Source: CAZTDD01 sp964612675
GTDB lineage: Bacteria > Hinthialibacterota > Hinthialibacteria > Hinthialibacterales > JAKPRU01
Assembly: GCA_964612675.1 (NCBI GenBank)
Contig: CAZTDD010000120.1
Location: 1-20,654 of the forward strand
Reading direction: 5' to 3'
DNA length: 20,654 bases
The notes under the pieces were generated by a model. That model did not search any database. It was not told where the DNA came from and worked only from the letters and a program-made list of their open reading frames with translations. Each line of letters starts with the position of its first letter. The first letter of the stretch is position 1. Positions 1-7,500 of the stretch are shown in pieces. The position numbers were made by a program, and so were the translations under genes.

Positions 1-7
1 GCGTGGT

Positions 8-88
8 CTCCCCCAAAGATTGGGGGAGATTCAGAGGGGGTTGACACCTCACTTCTCGCACCCCGCCGACTTTTTGCAGCGCCGTCAA
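8..88 (+). repeat. Dispersed intergenic repeat, family 1, copy a
   Basis: It begins with a 9-bp stem-loop (CTCCCCCAA at 8-16, loop AGA, TTGGGGGAG at 20-28). Then come an AGAGGGGGTTGA block at 33-44 and a shared terminus, GACTTTTTGC at 69-78 followed by CCGTCAA at 82-88. Positions 23-88 match the reverse complement of 1979-2044 at 63 of 66 bases. No coding potential is evident. The function is unknown; it resembles the hairpin-bearing multicopy intergenic repeats of many bacterial genomes. Confidence 0.75.
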
Positions 89-92
89 GCCT

Positions 93-149
93 GGGGGAGA
101 TACAGAGGGGGTTGAGATCTGTTTCGCTGACTTTTCGCCGCTCCTTCAA
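93..149 (+). repeat. Dispersed intergenic repeat, family 1, copy b
   Basis: A diverged direct copy of the preceding element. It shares GGGGGAGAT, the AGAGGGGGTTGA block and a terminus of the form GACTTTTCGC...TTCAA, but its middle differs. It lacks its own left hairpin arm, so it may be partial. Confidence 0.6.
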
Positions 150-150
150 G

Positions 151-220
151 ACTGATGGGACCGCAAAAAGTTGGGAGAGCTCTTCGCCCTCTCCCTCTGG
201 GAGAGGGCCGGGGTGAGGGC
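151..220 (+). repeat. Dispersed intergenic repeat, family 2, copy a
   Basis: It starts with CTGATGG and CCGCAAAAAGT, followed by a 9-bp hairpin (CCCTCTCCC 187-195, loop TCT, GGGAGAGGG 199-207) and GGGGTGAGGG. The same order is present at 10476-10550 and, inverted, at 10689-10757. The GCAAAAAGT start is also the reverse complement of the family 1 terminus, so the two families share an end. Confidence 0.7.
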
Positions 221-281
221 ACGTTGCATTATCCGCTGACGTTCCTTTGTGTGTGACAGACCCCTGTCATGATCGAAACCC

Positions 282-302
282 TTCGCCGCTCCTTCAAAAC
301 TG
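282..302 (+). repeat. Truncated repeat terminus beside a stop codon
   Basis: A 21-base stretch matches 134-154 with one mismatch (TTCGCCGCTCCTTCAA then ACTG). It ends four bases from the stop codon (307-309) of the minus-strand gene that follows, so this gene's 3' end directly abuts a family 1 terminus. No clear rho-independent terminator is visible between the gene and the repeats. A 6-bp hairpin (254-259/264-269) lacks a T tract. Confidence 0.5.
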
Positions 303-306
303 CGTC

Positions 307-1959
307 TCAGCTCCCAAAGTAAAACTGGTATTTGTAGGTCAATTTGACGGCGTTCTCCTTACCGGGTTTCACTTCCACGTTCCACTTGATTTGGCTCTGT
401 GGATTGACCGACTGGAGTCCCTGAGCCAGTTTGGTAATGTCGAAATCGCCCTCGACCTCTTGAACTTCTCCGCTTATCGTCTTGGTAATCTCCAGTTGGA
501 TCGGCTTGTCTTTGTAATTCGTCACAGCCAATTCACCTTGAAGCACGACAAGGTCATACGAACGCCGGTAAAATGTCGCTGCGTTACGCTGACGATCCAC
601 CTCGTTTTCGGTTTGTTCCGCCTGAACGGACACCGCACGCGTGATTCGCAGATCGCTTGTTCCTCGATGGGGTGTGAAATGCAGCGTGTCCTGGCCCAAG
701 ATTCGTCCGTTCTTCATCGTGACTGCAGGCGCGGTTGTCCAAGGCCTGCCGGTTGTGTTCGTCAGCTTGAGTGAATGCCAGACAATCTCCTCGCTGTCTT
801 GGTTCCGGCCTCGATGACTGCGGCCTTCCGGGTCGACATCATTCGGGATGTCCCACGTATAGAGATGTTCATAGGGGATTTTCCCTGCAAAAAGCGGGTA
901 GTACCCCCGTTCACCCTTTTTCAAGGTGATTTTGTCCAGTTCATAGAAATACAGGTCTTCCGTGCTTTCGCCCGAGACGGGTGTCGCGGGCATTGACGGC
1001 ATCTCCATGGCTTTCGCTGCCCGTACCGACTGGAACATAACGTTACTGGCCACATCCGCCATCCTCTCACGCGGTTGCCCGCGCAACTGGTTGAGAATCT
1101 GGTCCAGCGGTGTTAGAGAGAAGGCGCTATTGGTGTTTTCGAATTGAATATGGGGATAGCCGGTAATCAATTCGGCGCTCGCATTTTCGAGTGGAATCAG
1201 GTCGTTTACAATGACCGCTTTCGCAGACATCGACGCCTCATCTTCCTCCGATATATCGATCACATAACTCGGTGACCAGGAGATTCCTTTGGCAAGATAC
1301 GTGAACGAGACCGCAGAACCTCCACCATTTCTGCGTGATCCGTTGATCGGTTCCGAGCGGAATTCGATCACGTTCTCCATCTTCGGACGGTGAATGGTGT
1401 AATGAGGATCGTCGGAATCGAGACGGGCCTCCTGGACTTTGTGGATCGGTACGGCGCGAACGCCCATGCTGTCTTCCACAAGAATCAGATCGCCCAGGCC
1501 GGGCGGGGTCGGCGGCGGGATGATGTTTTCGCGGCGCGGTTGAATCACCGGATTGCCATGATTCTCGGGTATATCGACGATTTTGAGGCGATTCCAGGCG
1601 TCGTCGATCTTCAGATCGAGAGTGCGGCCGATATTGGCTTCGAGTACTTCGTGCAGATTGGCGGCTCTGACCGTGGCGGTCGATGCCGCTTGGGTAGCTT
1701 TAATGTCGGTCAAACGAAGTTGTTCCGGCCAGCTCACCCAAAAACTTCCAAGAGTCGCATCCGGCAGCGGACGAAATTGATACAGACCTTCGGGCTTTGG
1801 TAATTCGGTTTGCAGCGTGACCACTCCTATGCCGTTCTTGAAGGTGGCGATGTGGATGGATTCGGGTTTGAGTTGTGTAAGATCTTCATTGCCTTTCGCA
1901 AAACCGATACTCGCACCGAGGAGTACGAAAGCGGCAGCTATAAGTGTTCGATAGGACAT
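307..1959 (-). CDS. Exported DUF4139-like protein
   Basis: The 550-residue protein starts with a Sec-type signal peptide (basic MSYR, hydrophobic core to about residue 20, probable cleavage after GFA). A GGGAG site seven bases upstream supports the ATG. The remainder looks like an extracytoplasmic beta-rich protein without membrane segments. Residues about 215-275 contain YLAKGISWSPSY and a following AKAVIVND..LENA..ELITG stretch, typical of the DUF4139/mucoidy-inhibitor-A-like superfamily. The C-terminal third (LAVTNYKDKPIQLEITKTI...) looks like an Ig/beta-sandwich module. The middle, about residues 280-340, is low in predicted order. No catalytic motif is visible, and the molecular function of DUF4139 proteins is poorly defined. 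The gene stands alone: it is bracketed by inverted repeats and followed by repeats, with no operon partner. The family assignment rests on pattern recognition and is moderately certain; periplasmic or outer-membrane location is inferred. Confidence 0.7.
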   Translation of the reverse strand: MSYRTLIAAAFVLLGASIGFAKGNEDLTQLKPESIHIATFKNGIGVVTLQTELPKPEGLYQFRPLPDATLGSFWVSWPEQLRLTDIKATQAASTATVRAANLHEVLEANIGRTLDLKIDDAWNRLKIVDIPENHGNPVIQPRRENIIPPPTPPGLGDLILVEDSMGVRAVPIHKVQEARLDSDDPHYTIHRPKMENVIEFRSEPINGSRRNGGGSAVSFTYLAKGISWSPSYVIDISEEDEASMSAKAVIVNDLIPLENASAELITGYPHIQFENTNSAFSLTPLDQILNQLRGQPRERMADVASNVMFQSVRAAKAMEMPSMPATPVSGESTEDLYFYELDKITLKKGERGYYPLFAGKIPYEHLYTWDIPNDVDPEGRSHRGRNQDSEEIVWHSLKLTNTTGRPWTTAPAVTMKNGRILGQDTLHFTPHRGTSDLRITRAVSVQAEQTENEVDRQRNAATFYRRSYDLVVLQGELAVTNYKDKPIQLEITKTISGEVQEVEGDFDITKLAQGLQSVNPQSQIKWNVEVKPGKENAVKLTYKYQFYFGS

Positions 1960-1978
1960 TGTCTTGCTCCCTTCTTCT

Positions 1979-2081
1979 TTGACGGTGCTGCAAAAAGTCA
2001 GCGGGATGCGAGAAGTGAGGTGTCAACCCCCTCTGAATCTCCCCTTACAGCGGCCACGCAAGCGTGTCCCTCTTGGGGGAG
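1979..2081 (-). repeat. Dispersed intergenic repeat, family 1, copy c
   Basis: Read on the minus strand, this begins CTCCCCCAA (2081-2073). Its loop region contains a nested CACGC-TT-GCGTG hairpin, followed by GGGGAG, the AGAGGGGGTTGACACC block and the GACTTTTTGC...CGTCAA terminus. Positions 1979-2044 are an inverted, nearly identical copy of 23-88, with three mismatches in 66. It ends 19 bases upstream of the start codon at 1959, so it occupies the 5' region of the DUF4139-like gene, where no convincing promoter is seen. Confidence 0.75.
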
Positions 2082-2108
2082 AAAACAGCGTAGAGATGCT
2101 CATTCCTT

Positions 2109-2218
2109 TTCCTCCCCCGAAGATCGGGGGAGGAATCTCATGGCTTGCCGAAGGCAAACATGAGAGCCTTAGAGGAGGGGGTTGAAATCTGTATCGTGTA
2201 CTTTTTGCCATTGCGTCA
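2109..2218 (+). repeat. Dispersed intergenic repeat, family 1, copy d
   Basis: It starts with a 12-bp hairpin (TTCCTCCCCCGA 2109-2120, loop AGA, complement 2124-2135). A second interrupted hairpin follows (TCTCATG 2136-2142 with CATGAGA 2159-2165, inner TTGCC/GGCAA). Then come GAGGGGGTTGA and the terminus ACTTTTTGCCATTGCGTCA at 2200-2218. The terminus stops four bases before the stop codon of the next minus-strand gene. Compared with copy a, the second hairpin is an insertion between shared blocks. The copy faces copy c tail to tail. Confidence 0.65.
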
Positions 2219-2222
2219 TTCT

Positions 2223-2813
2223 CTAGTCTTTGCGCTTGATCAGATCCTCGATCACCCGGACAAGCCTGGCGAACGAAGGACATCGTGACCTTGCTTGATC
2301 GATATCCATACATTCTGCAAAACCAGCCTGATGCTCGACTCCGCGGTAACGCACACCTTTTGTCATGTTTCGACTCAATCGTTCCTTCGCACCCCGGATC
2401 TGCTCCGGATTGGGTGGGGACGTGGCATCGTCGCGAATACCCCGCTTCCCTCGCAGCGATTCCTTGGCACCGAGAAACCAGCACTCGAACTCCTTCTGGG
2501 CTAGAACGATTGATACCGGTAAGTCAGTAACGTCCTCGGCACGTCTCAGCAATGCCGGACCAAGTTCGGCTGGGCAATCATCATCGGCATCCATGATCAA
2601 TAGAATACAATCGATGTCTTTTCTGCTCTTTATGGTGAACTCGATGGCTTTCTCAAGTTCGCCTTCCCTCACGATTTGCGTCCGTAACTTCCAGAAAGGT
2701 CTTGCCACGGTCACATCGTACACGCTGAGAGAATGGAAGATTCGTCTGAGTAAAACAGGAACAGAGTCTACCTCTGACCGACCTTCGACAATGGGAGCAA
2801 TTGTGGTCACCAT
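2223..2813 (-). CDS. DUF4276 family TOPRIM-like protein
   Basis: The protein has 196 residues from the ATG at 2813. An in-frame ATG at 2879 would overlap the upstream gene by 59 bases and adds a non-conserved leader, so the later start is preferred. The N-terminus reads IAPIVEGRSE, with the glutamate at residue 10. An acidic LLIMDADDD follows (D75, D77), giving the E...DxD arrangement of TOPRIM metal-binding folds. AQKEFECWFLGAKE matches the conserved EFExWFLA signature of DUF4276. The stop codon of the AAA ATPase gene lies seven bases upstream, so the two are co-transcribed and probably translationally coupled. ATPase-TOPRIM combinations make up OLD-family nucleases and the PARIS system (whose TOPRIM partner is DUF4435). 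A nuclease or effector role here is inferred by analogy. The 3' end abuts a dispersed repeat. Confidence 0.75.
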   Translation of the reverse strand: MVTTIAPIVEGRSEVDSVPVLLRRIFHSLSVYDVTVARPFWKLRTQIVREGELEKAIEFTIKSRKDIDCILLIMDADDDCPAELGPALLRRAEDVTDLPVSIVLAQKEFECWFLGAKESLRGKRGIRDDATSPPNPEQIRGAKERLSRNMTKGVRYRGVEHQAGFAECMDIDQARSRCPSFARLVRVIEDLIKRKD

Positions 2814-2820
2814 GTCAGCA

Positions 2821-4050
2821 TTAACCGTCCTGGGACGGTTCTCCAAACAGATCAATGGATTTCGACATTTCCTTCGCACGTTCGACGTCGGGAGTCAGTT
2901 CATCGACACGGAGAAGCTCTCCCGGTGTGTAAAGCCGTTCGCGTATCGCATCCCGAGCCGGTTTCGATACGGGACAAATCAGGCTGGCCCCGTCTTCCAT
3001 CGTCACCGCGCGAATCTGTTCGTCGGAGATTTCCTTTTGGTCCAAAATGTCGGCGCTGTGTGTTGTGACCAGGATTTGCCTCTCTTGGGAGGCGTCCACC
3101 AGGACTTGAGTGACCATTTCGGCTATCGCCGGATGAATGGTCGACTCGGGCTCCTCGATCGCTATAACAGAGTGTTGTCCCTTCTGATAAACAGCCAGGA
3201 GTAGACCCAGAAAGCGCAGTGTCCCGTCGGACATGCTGAGAGCCCGCAATGTTGTGAAACCGGGCCGCGTCCCGCCCAGAGGGAAGAATTCTATCGTATA
3301 TTTTCCACCTTCCGTTACGGGATTCATTCCACGGAGGTAAGGGATGGCCTTCGAAATGAGAGCACGAAGTCGGTCGGCTTTTTCTTGATTATCGCCGGAT
3401 TCGGAATTCTCAAAGATCTGTTTCAGCACGGTTACCGCGTTGCTGCCGTCGCGTTTCAGACAATCGCTGGCATCGGGTTCTTGATATTCCCGAAGTCTAT
3501 CTGGGAGGATCGCGTACGAACGAATCGATGTCAGAAAATCGTAGACTGGTCGAAACTCATCCGTCGCTGACGCAGCAAAGAGCGCGAGTCGGTCTGGCCT
3601 CAATTTTGGTCGTATCCCTGGGATCGGTTTGACGAATTGGCCCTGTCTCACTTCGAACTCATAGGGCTGGCCGGAACTCGATGTGACACGGCAGTACTCC
3701 CCATACACAAAAGGCTGCGGCCCTAAGTCCCTAGCATCAAACTCTACTCCGTACTCGGCTTTGCTTTCATCCGAAATTCTCAGCTGCACGCGTATTCCAA
3801 TGCGATCATGAGTCTTGGAGAAAACGGAGTACCTGTAGAAATGGTAGACTGACTCAAATCCCCCCCGCTTATCGAAAGCAAGCTCGATCGATTCGGAAAG
3901 ACAGTCGTTAAGGAACGCCAGCGCATCGATGAAATTACTCTTGCCCGAGCCATTCGGGCCGACAAGGACGGTGAACGGCTCCAGTGTCGCAACGGCTCGA
4001 CCGAAGCTCTTGTAGTTCTGGATCTGGACTTCGAGGATTTGCGGTATCAT
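2821..4050 (-). CDS. SMC/OLD-type AAA family ATPase
   Basis: This 409-residue P-loop ATPase is of the ABC/SMC-like AAA_21/AAA_15 group. The N-terminus is typical (ILEVQIQNYKSFG), with Walker A GPNGSGKS at 31-38. An ABC-type signature region LSMSDGTLRFLGL lies near 270. Walker B VIAIEEPESTIHP is near 295-306, with the catalytic glutamate pair, and an H-loop LVTTHSADIL is near 330. There is no long coiled coil and no C-terminal TOPRIM domain. The TOPRIM-like partner is encoded separately just downstream, which makes the pair look like a split OLD nuclease or a PARIS/AbiL-like arrangement. In such systems the ATPase is the sensor or assembly platform and the TOPRIM protein the effector. Housekeeping RecF-like roles are less likely given the partner. 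The ATPase identity is certain; a defence role is inferred. Confidence 0.85.
   Translation of the reverse strand: MIPQILEVQIQNYKSFGRAVATLEPFTVLVGPNGSGKSNFIDALAFLNDCLSESIELAFDKRGGFESVYHFYRYSVFSKTHDRIGIRVQLRISDESKAEYGVEFDARDLGPQPFVYGEYCRVTSSSGQPYEFEVRQGQFVKPIPGIRPKLRPDRLALFAASATDEFRPVYDFLTSIRSYAILPDRLREYQEPDASDCLKRDGSNAVTVLKQIFENSESGDNQEKADRLRALISKAIPYLRGMNPVTEGGKYTIEFFPLGGTRPGFTTLRALSMSDGTLRFLGLLLAVYQKGQHSVIAIEEPESTIHPAIAEMVTQVLVDASQERQILVTTHSADILDQKEISDEQIRAVTMEDGASLICPVSKPARDAIRERLYTPGELLRVDELTPDVERAKEMSKSIDLFGEPSQDG
2823..2840 (-). promoter_or_regulatory. Inverted repeat at the ATPase/TOPRIM gene junction
   Basis: AACCGTCC-TG-GGACGGTT is a perfect 8-bp inverted repeat covering the last ATPase codons. 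As RNA it can form seven pairs with a four-base loop. It contains the only AGGA-like sequence near the downstream start codon, so it could hide that site until ribosomes finish the ATPase gene. This is inference; the hairpin could also be incidental. Confidence 0.35.
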
Positions 4051-4092
4051 GAATTCTCAATGCGAGCACCGTAACAGAATATACGATTGTAC

Positions 4093-4101
4093 AGTATATC
4101 A
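4093..4101 (-). promoter_or_regulatory. Candidate extended -10 promoter for the ATPase-TOPRIM pair
   Basis: On the minus strand TGA-TATACT forms an extended -10 element (hexamer at 4093-4098). It would start transcription near 4086, leaving a 5' leader of roughly 35 bases before the ATG at 4050. No good -35 hexamer lies at the usual distance. Confidence 0.35.
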
Positions 4102-4207
4102 TCCCATCTTTGGATACGGCGTTCCTGGTCCAATTTCTCGATTTTTCTTATGATATTTTCATCGAGGTTACCTTACTGTAATGCTTTTCACAGGCTATCC
4201 CCAACGC

Positions 4208-4216
4208 TTATCCACA
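4208..4216 (+). promoter_or_regulatory. Consensus DnaA box
   Basis: TTATCCACA is an exact match to the bacterial DnaA box consensus. Two-mismatch relatives lie nearby at 4184-4192 (CTTTTCACA) and 4285 onward (TTGTTTACA), next to an AT-rich tract. A single perfect box can also occur by chance or regulate a promoter. Confidence 0.45.
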
Positions 4217-4297
4217 GCCTAACTTGAGTAGAATCAAGAAATTACAGCGGGTGTAATTTGATTTTACTCACAATACTATATATAGTTGTTTACAGGT

Positions 4298-4327
4298 AGA
4301 AAAAACACGACCTATTGTGTTTTTTCT
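4298..4327. promoter_or_regulatory. 11-bp dyad directly upstream of the smc -35 box
   Basis: AGAAAAAACAC (4298-4308) pairs perfectly with GTGTTTTTTCT (4317-4327) around an 8-base loop. The right arm ends two bases before the smc -35 hexamer. With its T and A runs it could act as a weak bidirectional terminator insulating the two divergent units. Equally, it could be an operator for a repressor or activator at the smc promoter. The stem is AT-rich, so terminator strength would be modest. Confidence 0.45.
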
Positions 4328-4328
4328 C

Positions 4329-4357
4329 TTGACGTCTTTTGGATACTCCCTTATACT
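4329..4357 (+). promoter_or_regulatory. Sigma-70-type promoter of smc
   Basis: TTGACG (4329-4334) and TATACT (4352-4357) are separated by the optimal 17 bases. The predicted start near 4364 gives a 5' leader of about 138 bases before the smc ATG. Confidence 0.7.
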
Positions 4358-4430
4358 GACGCATGTTGTGAAAATGAGGCGAATGCTTTTATCGCCTGGG
4401 CTTGAGTGGCTCGCTTAGAGGTTTCCGTGA

Positions 4431-4526
4431 ATGGAGTTTCGAGCTGCTCCGTTGGTTTACGTTAAGCGTTTTATGTCGTACTGTACTTGGGTTGAGGCGC
4501 GATGTTTCTTCAGAAGATTTCCTTAA
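4431..4526 (+). other. Possible leader peptide ORF overlapping the smc start
   Basis: A 31-codon frame starts at ATG 4431, nine bases after AGAGG (4417-4421), and ends at TAA 4524-4526. It thus overlaps the first 25 bases of smc out of frame. No homology is recognised. The SD placement and overlap would allow translational coupling, but chance is a real alternative. Confidence 0.2.
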
Positions 4527-7500
4527 ACGGGTTTAAATCGTTCGCTGACAAGGTCGAAGTCGATTTCGACCCCGGCGTAACCGCTGTTGTCGGGCCGAAC
4601 GGTTGTGGCAAATCCAATATCTCGGACGCGGTTCGCTGGGTATTGGGTGAGCAAAACCCCCGCAAGCTGCGAGGTTCCCGGATGGGGGATCTCATATTCA
4701 ACGGAACGGTAACCCGCTCACCGCTTGGACTGGCTCAAGTTACGCTGACGTTCGATAACAGCGACGGTTTCCTCTCCGTTCCCTACTCCGAAGTTTCCGT
4801 AACCCGAAAACTCTTTCGCGATGGAGAAAGCGAGTACGCTCTAAACGGCACCTCGTGCCGCCTGAAAGACCTCACCGATCTATTCATGGATAGCGGTATC
4901 GGTACAAATGCCTATTCCCTGATGGAGCAGGGACGTGTGGATATGATCGTGAACGCGCGTCCTAAAGAAAGGCGAGAAATTATCGAGGAAGCGGCGGGCG
5001 TTTCCCGCTATCTTCATCGTCAGGCGGAAGCGCTGCGGAAACTGGATAGAACTGAGAACGACCTCGTTGTTGTTAATAACGTCATTTCCGAGCTGGAGCG
5101 GCAGAAACGTTCCTTGGAACGTCAAGCCAAACAGGCCGAGCGCGCTCAACGGTATCGACTGGAGCTCAAAGGGGCGGAAACCGTAGCCGAACGACGCCGA
5201 GGGCGGCAGCTGCAGGTGGACACATCCGAAGTCGAAGAACAACTGAAGAATCTTCGGGAAAAAGTGTCCAAATGCAACGACGAGCTTATGGCTATCCGCA
5301 CAAGAAAGTCGGAATTGGTCCGTGCCGCACAGGACGTCGAAGGCAATACGCGCGAGTGCCGCGATGAGTACCTCAAACTGAGCAACACCCTCGAACAAAC
5401 CGAAAAACAGATCGAGAATCTCCGCGCCCGGATCACGGAACATCGTCAACTGGCCGAGCGCTTTCATACGGAAGCCCAAAACGACCGCGAACGCTCCGAG
5501 CAGGAACAGGAGCGGGTTGAATTGGCGGATCGAGAAATTCTGGAGACCTCCGAGGAACTCGATCGCCTGGAGATCGAAGTAACCTGGGTTGAACGTGAAG
5601 CGAAAACCGCTGACGCGGAGTGGAAACGGACCTCCGCGGAAGGTGAGTTGAAACGTAGCCGGCTGACCGAAGTTCAGCGATCTCTCGCGGAACACCGCGA
5701 GCGGTCCCGCGAATGGGAGCGCGATCTCGCTTTCTATCAAACAAGGCTCGAAAAACTCTCGGCTCAACGAGAGCAAGCTGTATCCGATATAGAGACCCAT
5801 CGCCTGCGCAGCGAGGAATTAGAGACAGCCGCAGCCGAAATCGAAAAGGCCGTATCCGACCTGACAACGCGGCTCGAACAGTTGGATACGGACCTGCAGA
5901 AGATGCAAGAAGAGCGAGATGCGTGCGCGAAAGAGCGGCACGAAACAGAAGCTGGTTGGCAGCAGAAAAACTCACGGCTGGAGTCTTTAATTCGTTTGCA
6001 GAACAATCTGGAAGGATTTACTGCGGGTGTCCGATTCTTGCTGCGCGGGCGTGAAGGGCCTGCGGAAGGGCTTCTGCACACTGTCGCCGAAAAGATCTCC
6101 GTGGAAAAGGGATACGAGCAGGCGATTGAAACCGCTCTGGCTCAGGAACTGGAGGGAATTGTCGCCGAGGACATTGAGACTGTCCGTCAGGCGATCCAAA
6201 AGCTTCGCAGCCAGAAGAAAGGCCGGGTCGCCTTCTTGCCGAAGGGGCTACAAGATCGCATCGTCGAAGAAATTCCAGAGCCGTTACGGCATTTGCGTCA
6301 CGCTCCTTCGCTGGTTCAAGCGGAAGAAACCATGCGCGATTTGGTGTATCGGCTTATCGGGCGGACCTTCGTTGTTGAGAGTCTCGATGAAGGACTGGAG
6401 TACTGGAGCCTGCTGCCCCCCGGATGGCAGATTGTCACTCCGGCGGGCGAGGCGCTCGACGACCGAGGCGTGATCGTCGGTGGCATGACCGGTGAGAAGA
6501 GCCTCCTGTCGCGAACCAACGAAATCGAGCAGCTGCAGCGGGAAACAGAGGAACTCGCCGCACGACGTGAAGAATTGGAGACCCGCTATACGGAGCTTCG
6601 TGAAGCTGTCGCCGCCACCCGACAAAGCCGAGATGATATTCGCGAACGAAAAATGGCGGCGGAAGGCAAACTGCGACATACCCGCGAGGACCAACAGCGT
6701 ACCGCTCAACAACTCACACGCGTTGAAAAGGAACTCACCGCCCTTGAAGAAGAACGAGCGCAAATCGACGAGGCGGTTCAACAAGGCGCCATCTCCGAAG
6801 AGTATCGCCAACGGGCTATTGCAGAGCTACACGAAAGAGAAACGTTTTCCAGCGATGAAATCGCGCACTGGGAAGCGCGGATGGAGGTAGCTGAACAAAA
6901 TCGGGCAAAAGCCAAAGACGCGGTCTCCGAACTCAATATGCGGATTTTCGAACTCCAGAAGGACCGCGAGCGCTGGACCGAGCAACGCGATACGCTAAAA
7001 CGCCACCTGCAGGAGATGGCCCGTAGTATCCGCGAAAAGGAAGAACTTATCGGCCAACAGCAGGAGCGCGAACAAGAGGTCCACGGGGAAATCAGCGCCC
7101 TGGAACAGAATCTCGGCAACCTGCGCAGTCAACGGGATGAACTGTGGGGAAAGATCCAGGAGGGCGATTCGCAGGGAGCCGCTGTGCGAACCCAGGTCGA
7201 GGCGGTCGAGAAGGAAGAACAGGCAACGCTCGAAGTGCTTCAAGGGCTCGACGAACAACGTGGACAATACGAACAACAACGTGTCCGGCTCAGCGTCGAA
7301 ACGGAGTATTGGTCCCGCCGAATGCGGGAAATATTCGACGGGGAGATTCCGTCCGACCTTTCGGACGAAGATGATCGATCGGACGAAGAGATTGAAGAGT
7401 TGGTCAGCACACTCCGTCGGCGATTGGATCGTCTGGGCAACGTCAACGAGCTCGCAATCGAAGAGTTCCAGGAAGTACGGGAACGCCACGAGTTCCTGCT

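Larger units (their letters stand above)
4051..4501. other. Divergent AT-rich intergenic region between the ATPase gene and smc
   Basis: This 451-base gap separates two divergent transcription units and is clearly richer in A/T than its flanks. It holds a candidate minus-strand promoter near 4093, a consensus DnaA box at 4208-4216 and an ATACTATATATAG tract around 4274-4286. An 11-bp dyad at 4298-4327, the smc promoter at 4329-4357 and a leader of about 138 bases complete it. The leader contains a 6-bp hairpin (AGGCGA 4377-4382 with TCGCCT 4392-4397) and short reading frames. No RNA gene was recognised. Confidence 0.6.

Noticed and set aside
254..269. Hairpin TGACAG-ACCC-CTGTCA considered as terminator of the DUF4139-like gene
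   Set aside because: Only a 6-bp stem and no T tract on the minus strand.
2223..2879. Longer start for the TOPRIM-like gene at 2879
   Set aside because: It would overlap the ATPase gene by 59 bases and add a non-conserved leader; the ATG at 2813 begins right before the conserved IVEG motif.
4880..5800. Long minus-strand frame inside smc
   Set aside because: It is a shadow of the smc coding sequence, whose coiled-coil codon composition leaves the opposite strand open.
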